From contig CBDDFN010000019.1 in assembly GCA_965227065.1 (NCBI GenBank), positions 1 through 64,000 of the forward strand: DNA of 64,000 nucleotides. Direction: 5' to 3'. The notes beneath the pieces are model-generated. The model was given only the letters and a program-made list of their open reading frames with translations. It ran no database searches and had not been told where the DNA came from. Below, in pieces: positions 25,446 to 34,140 of this stretch. The stretch's first letter is position 1; each line of letters begins with the position of its first letter. The translations under genes and the position numbers were made by a program. This DNA comes from CBDDFN01 sp965227065 (GTDB lineage Bacteria; Pseudomonadota; Alphaproteobacteria; SPJN01).

Positions 25446-27688
25446 GCATCGAAACAAGCCCGCTTAACCCGCTTGTCGAAATCACCCCTGAGCTGATCGC
25501 CGAGCATGGCTTGAGCGAGGATGAGTATCAGACCATTCTCGACATGCTGGGGCGTGAGCCCTCAGGCACCGAGCTTGGCATTTTTTCGGCCATGTGGTCG
25601 GAGCATTGCTCCTACAAAAGCTCAAAAGTCTGGCTGAAAACGCTACCCACCGAAGGCCCGCAGGTCATTTGCGGCCCCGGTGAAAATGCCGGCGTCGTCG
25701 ATATTGGCGGCGGTCAGGCTTGCGTCTTCAAGATGGAAAGCCACAATCACCCCAGCTTCATCGAACCCTATCAGGGCGCGGCAACCGGGGTTGGCGGTAT
25801 TTTGCGCGACGTCTTTACGATGGGCGCGCGTCCCATTGCCAATATGAATGCGCTGCGCTTCGGCGCGCCCGATCACGCCAAGACGCGCCATCTGGTGTCG
25901 GGCGTGGTCGCGGGGATCGGCGGTTACGGCAATTGCATCGGGGTGCCGACCGTGGGCGGGGAAACCAATTTCCATCCCGCTTACAATGGCAATATTCTGG
26001 TCAATGCCATGACCGTGGGCATCGCCGATGCCGACAAGATCTTTTATTCAGCCGCTGCCGGTGTCGGCAATCCGGTCGTCTATGTCGGCTCCAAAACCGG
26101 CCGCGACGGCATTCATGGCGCGACCATGGCCTCGGCCGAGTTTGACGCGGACAGCGAAGAGAAACGGCCCACCGTGCAGGTCGGCGACCCGTTCACAGAA
26201 AAACTCCTGCTGGAAGCCTGCCTTGAACTCATGGCGACCGATGCAATCATCGCCATTCAAGATATGGGGGCAGCCGGGCTGACCAGCTCCTCGGTTGAAA
26301 TGGCATCCAAAGGCGGGGTGGGGATTGAAATCAATCTCGACCATGTCCCCACGCGGGAAGAGGCGATGAACGCCTATGAGATCATGCTGTCGGAAAGCCA
26401 GGAACGCATGCTGATGATCCTCAAGCCCGGTCATGAGGATGAGGCCCGCGCGGTGTTCGAAAAATGGGATCTCGATTTCGCCATCATCGGCGTGCTGACC
26501 GATACCGGCCATCTGGTCTTGAAGCAGGAAGGCGTCACCGTCTGCGATCTGCCGCTTGATCCGATTGGTGAAAAGGCGCCGATGTATGAGCGCCCGCATG
26601 AAGAAACCCCGCTTCAGTCGCGCCTGCGCGCTGAAGAGGTCGAGGCACCCGACAATGTGATTGACGCGCTCAAGACCCTGATGGCCTCGCCTGATTTGTG
26701 CTCACGCCGCTGGATCTGGGAACAATATGACCATCAGGTCATGGCCGACACGGTGTCGGGCCCCGGCGGTGATGCCGCTGTGGTGCGCGTGCACGGCACC
26801 GACAAGGCGCTTGCCATCACAACCGATGTCACCCCGCGCTATTGTTTTGCCGACCCCAAAGAGGGCGGCAAGCAGGCGGTTGCCGAAGCCTGGCGGAACC
26901 TGACCGCCGTGGGCGCCAAGCCGCTTGCGGTCACCAACTGCCTGAATTTCGGCAATCCGACCAAGCCGCGCATCATGGGCCAGTTTGCCCTGTGCGTGAC
27001 CGGCATGGGCGAGGCGTGCGCCGCGCTCGACTTCCCGGTCGTGTCGGGCAATGTCTCGCTCTACAACGAAACCCAGGGCGTTGCGATCCTGCCCACACCC
27101 GCAATTGGCGGGGTCGGCCTGCTGGAAGACGCCACCAAACGCGTCGGCATTGCGCCCACCGCACCGGGCCAGGTCATTTTGATGATCGGCAAATGCGGCG
27201 GGCATCTGGGCCAGTCGCTTTACCTGCGCGAAGTGTGCGGCCGCGAAGACGGCGCGCCGCCAGCGGTTGATCTTGAGGCGGAACGGATGACAGGCGATTT
27301 TGTCCGCACGCTGATCCATGACGGCATTGCCAAGGCCGTGCATGATATTTCCGATGGCGGGCTGTTGGTCGCCGCCGCCGAAATGGCGCTGGCCGCCAAT
27401 ATGGGCATTGCGCTCACCCCGCCCAGCACGTGTGAGTATAATCACGCTTATCTGTTTGGCGAGGATCAGGCCCGCTATCTGGTCGCCATCGAGGAAGAGG
27501 ATGCCGATCAGGTCATCACCACCGCGCTCAAAGACAAGGTGCCGGTCACCCGGATCGGCCGTGTGAATGGCCGTGACCTCAGCATTGAGGAAATGGGTGA
27601 AATTCAACTTGATGAGTTGCGCACCCTTCACGAAGCCTGGCTGCCCACCTATATGTCAGGAGAGAGCCACAATGAGGATGATGCCTGA
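25442..27688 (+). CDS. purL: Phosphoribosylformylglycinamidine synthase subunit PurL
   Basis: ATP-dependent synthase subunit, 748 residues, the size of small PurL. Visible blocks are E-L-G-I-F-S-A-M-W-S-E-H-C-S-Y-K (about 38-53), K-M-E-S-H-N-H-P-S, G-V-G-G-I-L-R-D-V-F-T-M-G-A-R-P, and Q-D-M-G-A-A-G-L-T-S. It overlaps purQ (ATGA) and ends one base into the bolA start codon, so these genes are tightly coupled. Confidence 0.96.
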   Translation: MSIETSPLNPLVEITPELIAEHGLSEDEYQTILDMLGREPSGTELGIFSAMWSEHCSYKSSKVWLKTLPTEGPQVICGPGENAGVVDIGGGQACVFKMESHNHPSFIEPYQGAATGVGGILRDVFTMGARPIANMNALRFGAPDHAKTRHLVSGVVAGIGGYGNCIGVPTVGGETNFHPAYNGNILVNAMTVGIADADKIFYSAAAGVGNPVVYVGSKTGRDGIHGATMASAEFDADSEEKRPTVQVGDPFTEKLLLEACLELMATDAIIAIQDMGAAGLTSSSVEMASKGGVGIEINLDHVPTREEAMNAYEIMLSESQERMLMILKPGHEDEARAVFEKWDLDFAIIGVLTDTGHLVLKQEGVTVCDLPLDPIGEKAPMYERPHEETPLQSRLRAEEVEAPDNVIDALKTLMASPDLCSRRWIWEQYDHQVMADTVSGPGGDAAVVRVHGTDKALAITTDVTPRYCFADPKEGGKQAVAEAWRNLTAVGAKPLAVTNCLNFGNPTKPRIMGQFALCVTGMGEACAALDFPVVSGNVSLYNETQGVAILPTPAIGGVGLLEDATKRVGIAPTAPGQVILMIGKCGGHLGQSLYLREVCGREDGAPPAVDLEAERMTGDFVRTLIHDGIAKAVHDISDGGLLVAAAEMALAANMGIALTPPSTCEYNHAYLFGEDQARYLVAIEEEDADQVITTALKDKVPVTRIGRVNGRDLSIEEMGEIQLDELRTLHEAWLPTYMSGESHNEDDA

Positions 27689-27924
27689 TGGCCATGGAAG
27701 CCCAGCAAATTGAAGCCATGATCCGCGAGGCCCTGCCCGATGCCGAAGTGCGCATTGAGGATCTCGCCGGGGATGGCGATCACTATGCGGCCCATGTCAC
27801 CTCTGCGGCCTTTCGCGGCAAGACCCGTGTGCAGCAGCACCAAATGGTTTATGCTGCCCTTCAAGGAAAAATGGGCGGTGAGCTTCACGCTCTGGCGCTG
27901 CAAACAGCGGTTCCGTCCGAATAA
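27688..27924 (+). CDS. BolA family protein
   Basis: A 78-residue BolA-type protein: E-A-L-P-D-A-E-V, an H-Y-x-x-H-V-T-S strand, and Q-H-Q-M-V-Y-A-A-L (the family's helix after the loop). BolA proteins pair with monothiol glutaredoxins around a [2Fe-2S] cluster, and the next gene encodes one, so a joint role in iron-sulfur handling is likely. The ATG shares one base with the purL stop. Confidence 0.9.
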   Translation: MAMEAQQIEAMIREALPDAEVRIEDLAGDGDHYAAHVTSAAFRGKTRVQQHQMVYAALQGKMGGELHALALQTAVPSE

Positions 27925-27936
27925 AGGAAGCAAGCG

Positions 27937-28290
27937 ATGTCTGACCAAACTGCCGAACAATTCATCAAGTCCCAGATTGACGACAATGACGTGGTTGTGT
28001 TCATGAAAGGCACGCCGGTCTTTCCCCAGTGCGGCTTTTCCAATCTGGTTGTGAACGTCCTGTCTTATCTCGACGTGCCGTTTGCCGGTATCAATGTGCT
28101 GGAAAATGACGACCTGCGTCAGGGCATCAAGGACTTTTCCAACTGGCCGACCATCCCCCAGCTTTATGTGAAGGGTGAATTTGTCGGCGGCTGCGATATC
28201 GTCAAGGAAATGTTCGAGAATGGCGAACTTCAGGCCTATTTCGCTCAAAAGGGAATCGAGGTGAAGCAAGGCGAACCCGCTTCCGCCTGA
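27937..28290 (+). CDS. grxD: Monothiol glutaredoxin, Grx4/GrxD type
   Basis: A 117-residue glutaredoxin with the single-Cys active site Q-C-G-F-S (about residues 31-35) after V-F-M-K-G-T-P, then N-W-P-T-I-P-Q-L-Y and V-G-G-C-D-I for glutathione binding. It carries and transfers [2Fe-2S] clusters, with the adjacent BolA protein as partner. It lies 12 nt after bolA with AAAGGAAG as ribosome site. Confidence 0.95.
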   Translation: MSDQTAEQFIKSQIDDNDVVVFMKGTPVFPQCGFSNLVVNVLSYLDVPFAGINVLENDDLRQGIKDFSNWPTIPQLYVKGEFVGGCDIVKEMFENGELQAYFAQKGIEVKQGEPASA

Positions 28291-28383
28291 ACCCGCTTTC
28301 CCGCTTAACAGGGTCAACCTTCTCGCAGCTTGTGCCCCAGCTGGGTTAGTCTCGTTCAATATCTGAACAGAGGAGACAGCCCC

Positions 28384-29305
28384 GTGGAAACGCTCAAAAC
28401 CATGACTTACGAGGTCACCGGCAAGGTGGCCCGCATCACGCTCAATCGCCCCAAGCGCGGCAATGGCATTACGCCGAGCCTGCCGCGCGAACTGGCCCAT
28501 TGCGTTGAACGCGCCGATCTTGACCCGGCGGTTCATGTCATCGCGCTGGCTGGCAATGGATCGGGCTTTTGCGGCGGCTATGACCTTGTTCAAAGCGCGG
28601 AAAAAATGGGTGATGGCTACGCCAATGAGGAGCTTGCGCGCGCCAAGGGCTCACCGCTTGATCCTTATGTGCAATCGGCCAATCACGACCCTGACGAAGT
28701 GTGGGATCCGGTCACCGACTACGCCATGATGAGCCGCAATGTGAAAGGCTTTATGAGCCTGTTTCACGCCAACAAGCCGGTTGTGTGCAAGGTGCACGGC
28801 TTTTGCGTCGCGGGCGGCACCGATATGGCGCTGTGTTCGGACCTGCTGGTGATTGCCGAAGACGCCAAGATCGGCTATCCGCCCGCCCGCCGTCTGGGGT
28901 TCACCCACCACATCGCTCTGGGCGTTCCGTATCGGCATTGAAAAGGCCAAGCGGCTTTTGTTCACCGGCGATTGCCTGTCGGGCCAAGAGGCGGTGGAGT
29001 GGGGACTGGCCATTGAAAGCGCGCCGGCCGAAAAGCTCGATGAGCGGTTTGAAATCCTGCTCGAACGCATCGCCCGTATGCCGGTCAACCAACTGGTGAT
29101 GATGAAGCTTCTGGTCAATCAGACGGTGAACGCCATGGGCCTTGCCAACACCCAGACCATGGGTGTGTTTTTCGACGGCATCACCCGGCACACACCCGAA
29201 GGCTACGCGTTCCAGCAGCGTGCAGCCGAGGCGGGCTTTAAACAGGCCGTCCGCGAGCGTGACGAGCCGTTCGGTGATTTCGGCATGAGCACCTTTAAGG
29301 GCTGA
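28384..29305 (+). pseudogene. Crotonase/enoyl-CoA hydratase family protein, frameshifted
   Basis: An acyl-CoA hydratase/isomerase-fold protein of about 306 residues split by one extra C at about 28891. The first part (GTG 28384, preceded by AGAGGAGA) reads R-I-T-L-N-R-P-K-R-G-N-G-I and G-F-C-G-G-Y-D, the oxyanion-hole regions, then C-V-A-G-G-T-D-M-A-L-C-S-D. The frame then runs into a TGA at 28939-28941. In the +1 frame it continues V-W-G-S-P-T-T-S-L-W-A-F-R-I-G and L-L-F-T-G-D-C-L-S-G-Q-E-A, the normal family sequence. Its exact substrate is unknown. Error or recent mutation cannot be told apart here. Confidence 0.85.
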
Positions 29306-29326
29306 CAAGCCCTCATCAGATCACAA

Positions 29327-29355
29327 AAAAGGCCGGGCGTCCGGCCCGGCCTTTT
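29327..29355. terminator. Bidirectional rho-independent terminator
   Basis: A perfect 12-bp stem: AAAAGGCCGGGC, loop GTCCG, GCCCGGCCTTTT. The A-run on one side and T-run on the other allow termination for both the crotonase gene and the convergent rpsD. Confidence 0.9.
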
Positions 29356-29375
29356 GAAGTGTGTGAAAGTCCCGC

Positions 29376-29993
29376 TTAGCGCGAGTAATATTCGACCACC
29401 AGATTGGGTTCCATCTGGGTCGGATAAGGCACTTCCGAAAATTCAGGGACGCGCACGAAGGTCGCGGCCATTTTCTTGTGGTCAACTTCGATATATTCAG
29501 GAACGTCACGCTCCTGGCTATCGACGGCTTCCAGCACCAACGCCATCTGCTTGCCCTTCTGACGGACTTCGATGACGTCGCCTTCTTTCAGGCGGTAGCT
29601 GGGGATATTCACTTTGACGCCGTTCACCCGGACATGGCCGTGATTGACGAACTGGCGGGCCGCAAAGACGGTCGGCACGAATTTGGCGCGATAGACGGCG
29701 GCATCGAGGCGGCGCTCGAGAAGGCCGATCAGGCCCTCAACCGTATCGCCGCGCATGGCGACGGCTTCGTCATAGGTGCGGCGGAATTGTTTTTCCGAGA
29801 TATTGCCATAATAACCCTTCAGCTTTTGCTTGGCGCGCAACTGCAGACCGAAGTCCGACAGCTTGCCCTTGCGGCGCTGACCGTGCTGGCCGGGGCCATA
29901 TTCACGTTTGTTGATGGGGCTTTTGGCGCGGCCCCACAGGTTTTCACCCATGCGGCGGTCAATTTTATACTTGGCGGAGATGCGCTTTGACAT
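29376..29993 (-). CDS. rpsD: 30S ribosomal protein S4
   Basis: A 205-residue primary 16S rRNA-binding protein. The N-terminus is M-S-K-R-I-S-A-K-Y-K-I-D-R-R-M-G, and the S4 RNA-binding domain (about residues 94-155) contains R-L-D-A-A-V-Y-R-A and H-G-H-V-R-V-N-G. It stands alone, away from the rpoA operon, as is usual in alphaproteobacteria. A GC-rich hairpin (30105-30134) lies in its probable leader. Confidence 0.97.
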   Translation of the reverse strand: MSKRISAKYKIDRRMGENLWGRAKSPINKREYGPGQHGQRRKGKLSDFGLQLRAKQKLKGYYGNISEKQFRRTYDEAVAMRGDTVEGLIGLLERRLDAAVYRAKFVPTVFAARQFVNHGHVRVNGVKVNIPSYRLKEGDVIEVRQKGKQMALVLEAVDSQERDVPEYIEVDHKKMAATFVRVPEFSEVPYPTQMEPNLVVEYYSR

Positions 29994-30104
29994 CGTCGCT
30001 TCCTTTTTATGGCGGCATGCGGCAGGCCGGATCGGACCGCATATCCACTGCTCCGAAAAATAAATGCCCCCGGGACCCGGCCTGGTGGCCCGGAAGGCAG
30101 TTAA

Positions 30105-30134
30105 GGCCGCGCACTATAGCCATGGTGCGCGGCC
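30105..30134 (-). promoter_or_regulatory. Hairpin in the rpsD upstream region
   Basis: Perfect 10-bp inverted repeat GGCCGCGCAC / GTGCGCGGCC with a 10-nt loop, 112 bp before the rpsD ATG. There is no T-run downstream on the minus strand (TTAACTGCC), so it is not an obvious terminator. S4 regulates its own mRNA in other bacteria, so a leader role is conceivable but unproven. Confidence 0.35.
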
Positions 30135-30184
30135 CGTCAAGCCTGTGGCCCGCGACATTTGCCGCAGGGTTTTCAAGCCCCCGA

Positions 30185-30634
30185 TCAGTCGGGTTTAGAA
30201 TAGCGCACCGTCACCCGGCGCTGAAACACCGTCCGGGATTGCGCCGGTGCCGGCACAATGATGGACGAATCGGCGACCCCGTCGCCGCCGGTGGTCGCAG
30301 CCGCAATGTCAAGCGACTGGCGGCGGGTCAGCTGATCATCCACATAGATCGGAAACCGGCCCCAGGTCTGGCCTTCCTTGATGTGGATGGCCGAGGGTAT
30401 TTCGACATCCTTTTCCCCCGAATGGGCAAAAAAGACGGTCACACCGTCAGGCCCTGCGGGCTTGTCGAGGCTGACATAGCCGGCATGCACAAAACCGGCC
30501 TGCATATCGCGCGGCAGGCGGATCTTTTCGACCACCGTTTCGCCGGAATGGGTCTTGTCCTCAGCCAATGCGACTGAGCTCAAGGTGATGGCCACAGCCC
30601 CGGCCATCAGACTTTTGGTCACTGAATGAAACAT
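30185..30634 (-). CDS. Exported protein of unknown function
   Basis: A 149-residue protein with a clear signal peptide (basic N-terminus, hydrophobic A-G-A-V-A-I-T-L, A-L-A cleavage end at about residue 24). The mature part has V-T-V-F-F-A-H-S-G-E-K-D-V-E-I-P-S and ends in beta-rich sequence, R-V-T-V-R-Y. ATG 30634 is preceded by GGAGGAGGGAG, so the 41 upstream codons are rejected. No family recognised. Two palindromes lie 60-120 bp upstream and may be regulatory sites. Confidence 0.6.
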   Translation of the reverse strand: MFHSVTKSLMAGAVAITLSSVALAEDKTHSGETVVEKIRLPRDMQAGFVHAGYVSLDKPAGPDGVTVFFAHSGEKDVEIPSAIHIKEGQTWGRFPIYVDDQLTRRQSLDIAAATTGGDGVADSSIIVPAPAQSRTVFQRRVTVRYSKPD

Positions 30635-30692
30635 CGCTCCCTCCTCCGTTCGAAGCAGGAATAAGCCTACGCTCATCGCAAAATCTGTATAT

Positions 30693-30751
30693 GCAACAGT
30701 GTTGCGGAAATGGGACGGCCATTCCCGCACGAAAATTGTGCGGCGCACAAT
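30693..30751 (-). promoter_or_regulatory. Two palindromes upstream of the exported-protein gene
   Basis: GCAAC-AGT-GTTGC at 30693-30705 and the perfect ATTGTGC-GGC-GCACAAT at 30735-30751. Both have the size of dimeric repressor sites and lie in the 200-bp gap before the ATG at 30634. The regulator is unknown. Confidence 0.45.
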
Positions 30752-30832
30752 AACCACAGAGATTCAAGGGCTTAACAAAAAATTAAAGCAACGGCAGGGA
30801 CTTACCGGAATTCCGGGCCGAAGTCCCATATC

Positions 30833-31648
30833 TTATTGCTGGTCCGGTTCACCCCGTTCGCGGCGCTCCCCCAGCCGCACCAGCGACTTGATGATGCCGC
30901 GCAGGGTCTGCACTTCATGATGCTGAAGATCGGCGCGGGCGAACAGCGCGCGCAAATTGCGGATCATGCCCGGCCGTTTATCGGGCGGGGCCAGAAAGCC
31001 CGCCGCAATCAATTCAGATTCCAGATGCTCATACAGATGGATGACATCCTGTTTGGGCGCCCGGCCCTGCCGGCCTTCAGGAACTTCAACCGGCGGCTGA
31101 TCAGCTTCCAGCCGGAACCATTCATAGGCCATCAACAGCACCGCCTGCCCGATATTGAGCGAGGCGAAGGCGGGATTGACCGGATAGGTGATGATCGCAT
31201 CAGCGAGCGAAATTTCCTCATTATTGAGGCCCCAGCGTTCGCGCCCGAACAGAATGCCCGTTTTGGCATCGGGCGCGGCCCGGGCCAGCGTGCGCATTTC
31301 CGACGCCGCCACATGGGGCGCCATCACCGGCTTCACCAAATCGCGCGGCCGCGCAGTGGTGGCATAGACATGATTGAGATCAGCCACCGCCTCTTCCACA
31401 GTCTCAAACACGCGCGCGCCTTCAATCACCGGCAGCGCACCGGCTGAAGCACTTTCAGCCTTTCCATTGGGCCAGCCATCGCGCGGATTGACCAGACGCA
31501 GTTCGGTCAGACCGAAATTGAGCATGGCGCGTGCGCACGTCCCGATATTTTCGCCCAATTGGGGCTCACACAGCACCACAATGGGTGCACGCAGCCCCGC
31601 CAGCAAGGCGGCGGCTTCATCCTGCTTTGTTTTGTCGGTTCCGGCCAT
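30833..31648 (-). CDS. trmJ: tRNA/rRNA methyltransferase, SpoU family (TrmJ-like)
   Basis: A 271-residue SPOUT methyltransferase. E-N-I-G-T-C-A-R-A-M-L-N-F-G (about 32-45), I-L-F-G-R-E-R-W-G-L-N-N-E-E (about 128-141) and A-S-L-N-I-G-Q-A-V are SpoU motifs 1-3. TrmJ 2'-O-methylates position 32 of some tRNAs, the likely role. ATG 31648 is used; the longer frame lies inside rarD. It still overlaps rarD by 32 nt. Confidence 0.85.
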   Translation of the reverse strand: MAGTDKTKQDEAAALLAGLRAPIVVLCEPQLGENIGTCARAMLNFGLTELRLVNPRDGWPNGKAESASAGALPVIEGARVFETVEEAVADLNHVYATTARPRDLVKPVMAPHVAASEMRTLARAAPDAKTGILFGRERWGLNNEEISLADAIITYPVNPAFASLNIGQAVLLMAYEWFRLEADQPPVEVPEGRQGRAPKQDVIHLYEHLESELIAAGFLAPPDKRPGMIRNLRALFARADLQHHEVQTLRGIIKSLVRLGERRERGEPDQQ

Positions 31649-32519
31649 TGTCTCGCAAAAGATCGAAAGTAAAGAGCAGCAGGCCCGCCCAGACGAGCCC
31701 GAAAGTGATGAGATGCCCGCTCGTGAACGGCTCGTCAAACACAAAGACCGCAATGGAAAATTGCAGGCTGGGCGTGATGAACTGGCAAAGCCCGACATGG
31801 GCAAGCGGAATGGCACGCGCCCCGGCCGCAAAACACAGCAGAGGCAAGGCCGTTACGGTGCCGAGCGCGACAAGCTGCAAAAGATCGATGGACAACGGAT
31901 ATGGCGCAATGGTCAGCCCCGGGCCTGCTTGCGCCCAGAAGACCAGCGCGCCGAGCGCCAAAGGGGTGAGCAAAGCGCTTTCAACCACCAACCCTTCCAG
32001 CGATTCGACGGTCGCGACCTTGCGCAACAGCCCGTAAAGCCCGAATGACAGGCCCAGAACCAGGGCAATCCAGGGCAGCTCCCCAATCGTGATGAGATGC
32101 TGGACAATGGCAAGTGTGGCGAGCAGCACGGCGACGCTTTGCAGCCGCGTCATCCGTTCCTTGAGCACAACAAAGCCCAGCGCCACCGATACCAGCGGAT
32201 TGATGAAATAGCCCAGACTGGCATCCAGCGCCTGGTTTGAGACCACCGCATAGACAAACACCGTCCAGTTCATGGCGATCAGGATGGTGCTGCCCACAAT
32301 GATCGGCCGCCCCCGCCGGTCAGCCAGCACGCGAAACGCGCTCCAGAACTTGCCGAAGATCAGCGCGGCAAGACCGGCCACCACAAGCGTCCAGACGATG
32401 CGATGGGCGATGATCTCGCCGGCGGGGATATGATCAAGCTGTTTGAAAAACAGCGGAAACACCCCCCACAGGCCAAAGCCTGCAAGGGTGAGCACATAGC
32501 CCCGCGTGATCTGGTTCAC
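31617..32519 (-). CDS. rarD: EamA-family transporter, RarD
   Basis: A 300-residue protein with about 10 membrane segments in two EamA halves. The start G-Y-V-L-T-L-A-G-F-G-L-W-G-V-F-P-L-F-F and A-H-R-I-V-W are RarD features. It is a drug/metabolite superfamily exporter of the inner membrane; the substrate is not defined. Its ATG overlaps the cimA stop by 4 nt and its 3' end overlaps trmJ. Confidence 0.85.
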   Translation of the reverse strand: MNQITRGYVLTLAGFGLWGVFPLFFKQLDHIPAGEIIAHRIVWTLVVAGLAALIFGKFWSAFRVLADRRGRPIIVGSTILIAMNWTVFVYAVVSNQALDASLGYFINPLVSVALGFVVLKERMTRLQSVAVLLATLAIVQHLITIGELPWIALVLGLSFGLYGLLRKVATVESLEGLVVESALLTPLALGALVFWAQAGPGLTIAPYPLSIDLLQLVALGTVTALPLLCFAAGARAIPLAHVGLCQFITPSLQFSIAVFVFDEPFTSGHLITFGLVWAGLLLFTFDLLRDNGRNRQNKAG

Positions 32520-34129
32520 ACTTTGGCCCCGGATTTGAACAGCTTGTAGGTGATCGAATCGACCAAGGCCTGGAAGCTTGCATCCACGATATTGTCGCTG
32601 ACACCCACGGTGAACCAGCGCGCGCCGGTTTCATCCTTGCTTTCAATCATCACACGGGTGACCGAGGCGGTGCCTTGCGCGCCTTCGGTTTGCAGGATGC
32701 GCACCTTGAAGTCGGCCAGTTCTATGCCCGCGATCAAATCGGAATATTTGCCAAGGTCTTTGCGCAACGCCACATCGAGTGCGTTGATCGGGCCATGCTC
32801 GCCTTCGGCGACCGAATGAACCTCATGGCCGTCAATGTCGAGTTTGACGCTGGCTTCCGACACGGTCTTGAGTTCACCGCGCGCATCATAACGCCGTTCC
32901 ACTTCAACCTTGAATTTCTCCACTTTAAAGTAGCTCGGCACCTGGCCCAGCGTGCGCCGCGCCAGAAGCTCGAACGAGGCTTCCGCGCCATCATAGGAAT
33001 AGCCCTGAAATTCGCGATCCTTCACCGCCTCAAGCAGGCGGCCAACTTTGGGGTCCTTGGGATCAACGGCAATGCCAAGCCCGTCCAGACGCGACAGAAC
33101 ATTGGATTTGCCCGACTGGTTCGACACCAGAACATGACGTTCATTGCCGACCAGGGCGGGCTCGATATGCTCATAGGTCTTGGGATCTTTTTCAACCGCC
33201 GAGGCATGAAGCCCGCCTTTATGCGCAAAAGCCGATGCGCCGACATAAGGCGCGTGGCGGTTGGGCTGCCGGTTGAGCACTTCATCGAGCATGCGCGAGA
33301 CACGCGACAGGCTGGCGAGTTGGTCCGCGCTGATGCCGGTTTCCACCGTATCGGCAAAGGGCGGCTTGAGCACGAAACTGGGGATCAGCGAGATCATATT
33401 GGCATTGCCGCAACGCTCGCCCAGCCCGTTGAGTGTGCCTTGCACCTGACGCACCCCGGCATGAACAGCGGCCAGCGAATTGGACACTGCATTGCCGGTG
33501 TCATTATGCGCATGGATGCCCAGCCGCTCGCCGGGGATATGGGCGACCAGCTCAGAGACGATGTCATGCACCTCATGGGGCATGGTGCCACCATTGGTGT
33601 CACACAAAACGATCCAGCGGGCACCCGCCTCATAGGCCGCCATCACACAGTCCAGCGTGTAGGTCTTGTTGGCCTTCCAGCCATCAAAGAAATGTTCGGC
33701 ATCAAACATCGGCTCACGGCCTGATGCCTTGAGATGGGCGATGGAGGAGCCGATCGCATCGACATTTTCCTCGCGCGGCACGCCAAGCGCGACATCGACA
33801 TGGAAATCCCACGCCTTGCCGACAATACACACTGCCGGGGCACCTGAATTGATCAGGTCCGACAGGCCTGGATCATTTTCCGCCGAGCGGCCGGGCCGCC
33901 GGGTCATGCCAAAGGCAGTGAAGGTTGCCGTGTTGAGCGCGGGGGCTTGCGCGAAAAAGGCCGTGTCGGTCGGGTTTGCGCCGGGCCAGCCGCCTTCGAC
34001 ATAATCAACCCCAAGCACATCGAGAGCCTTGGCAATGTGACGCTTGTCCTCAACAGAGAAATCAACCCCTTGGGTCTGCGCGCCATCGCGCAGCGTGGTG
34101 TCAAACAGGTAAAGCCGTTCTTTGCTCAT
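32516..34129 (-). CDS. cimA: (R)-citramalate synthase
   Basis: Condenses pyruvate and acetyl-CoA to citramalate, a threonine-independent route to 2-oxobutyrate and isoleucine. The 537-residue protein has F-D-T-T-L-R-D-G-A-Q-T at the HMGL active site (about 8-18), H-A-H-N-D-T-G-N-A-V for the metal site, and a C-terminal LeuA-type regulatory domain (about 405-530). The D-G-A-Q-T-Q-G sequence and length fit CimA rather than LeuA. It sits 11 nt from the end of cysS. Confidence 0.88.
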   Translation of the reverse strand: MSKERLYLFDTTLRDGAQTQGVDFSVEDKRHIAKALDVLGVDYVEGGWPGANPTDTAFFAQAPALNTATFTAFGMTRRPGRSAENDPGLSDLINSGAPAVCIVGKAWDFHVDVALGVPREENVDAIGSSIAHLKASGREPMFDAEHFFDGWKANKTYTLDCVMAAYEAGARWIVLCDTNGGTMPHEVHDIVSELVAHIPGERLGIHAHNDTGNAVSNSLAAVHAGVRQVQGTLNGLGERCGNANMISLIPSFVLKPPFADTVETGISADQLASLSRVSRMLDEVLNRQPNRHAPYVGASAFAHKGGLHASAVEKDPKTYEHIEPALVGNERHVLVSNQSGKSNVLSRLDGLGIAVDPKDPKVGRLLEAVKDREFQGYSYDGAEASFELLARRTLGQVPSYFKVEKFKVEVERRYDARGELKTVSEASVKLDIDGHEVHSVAEGEHGPINALDVALRKDLGKYSDLIAGIELADFKVRILQTEGAQGTASVTRVMIESKDETGARWFTVGVSDNIVDASFQALVDSITYKLFKSGAKV

Positions 34130-34140
34130 TGCTCTTATCC

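Noticed and set aside
29994..30104. RNA gene in the gap before rpsD
   Set aside because: Apart from the 30105 hairpin I see no conserved RNA structure or promoter pair that supports a separate transcript.
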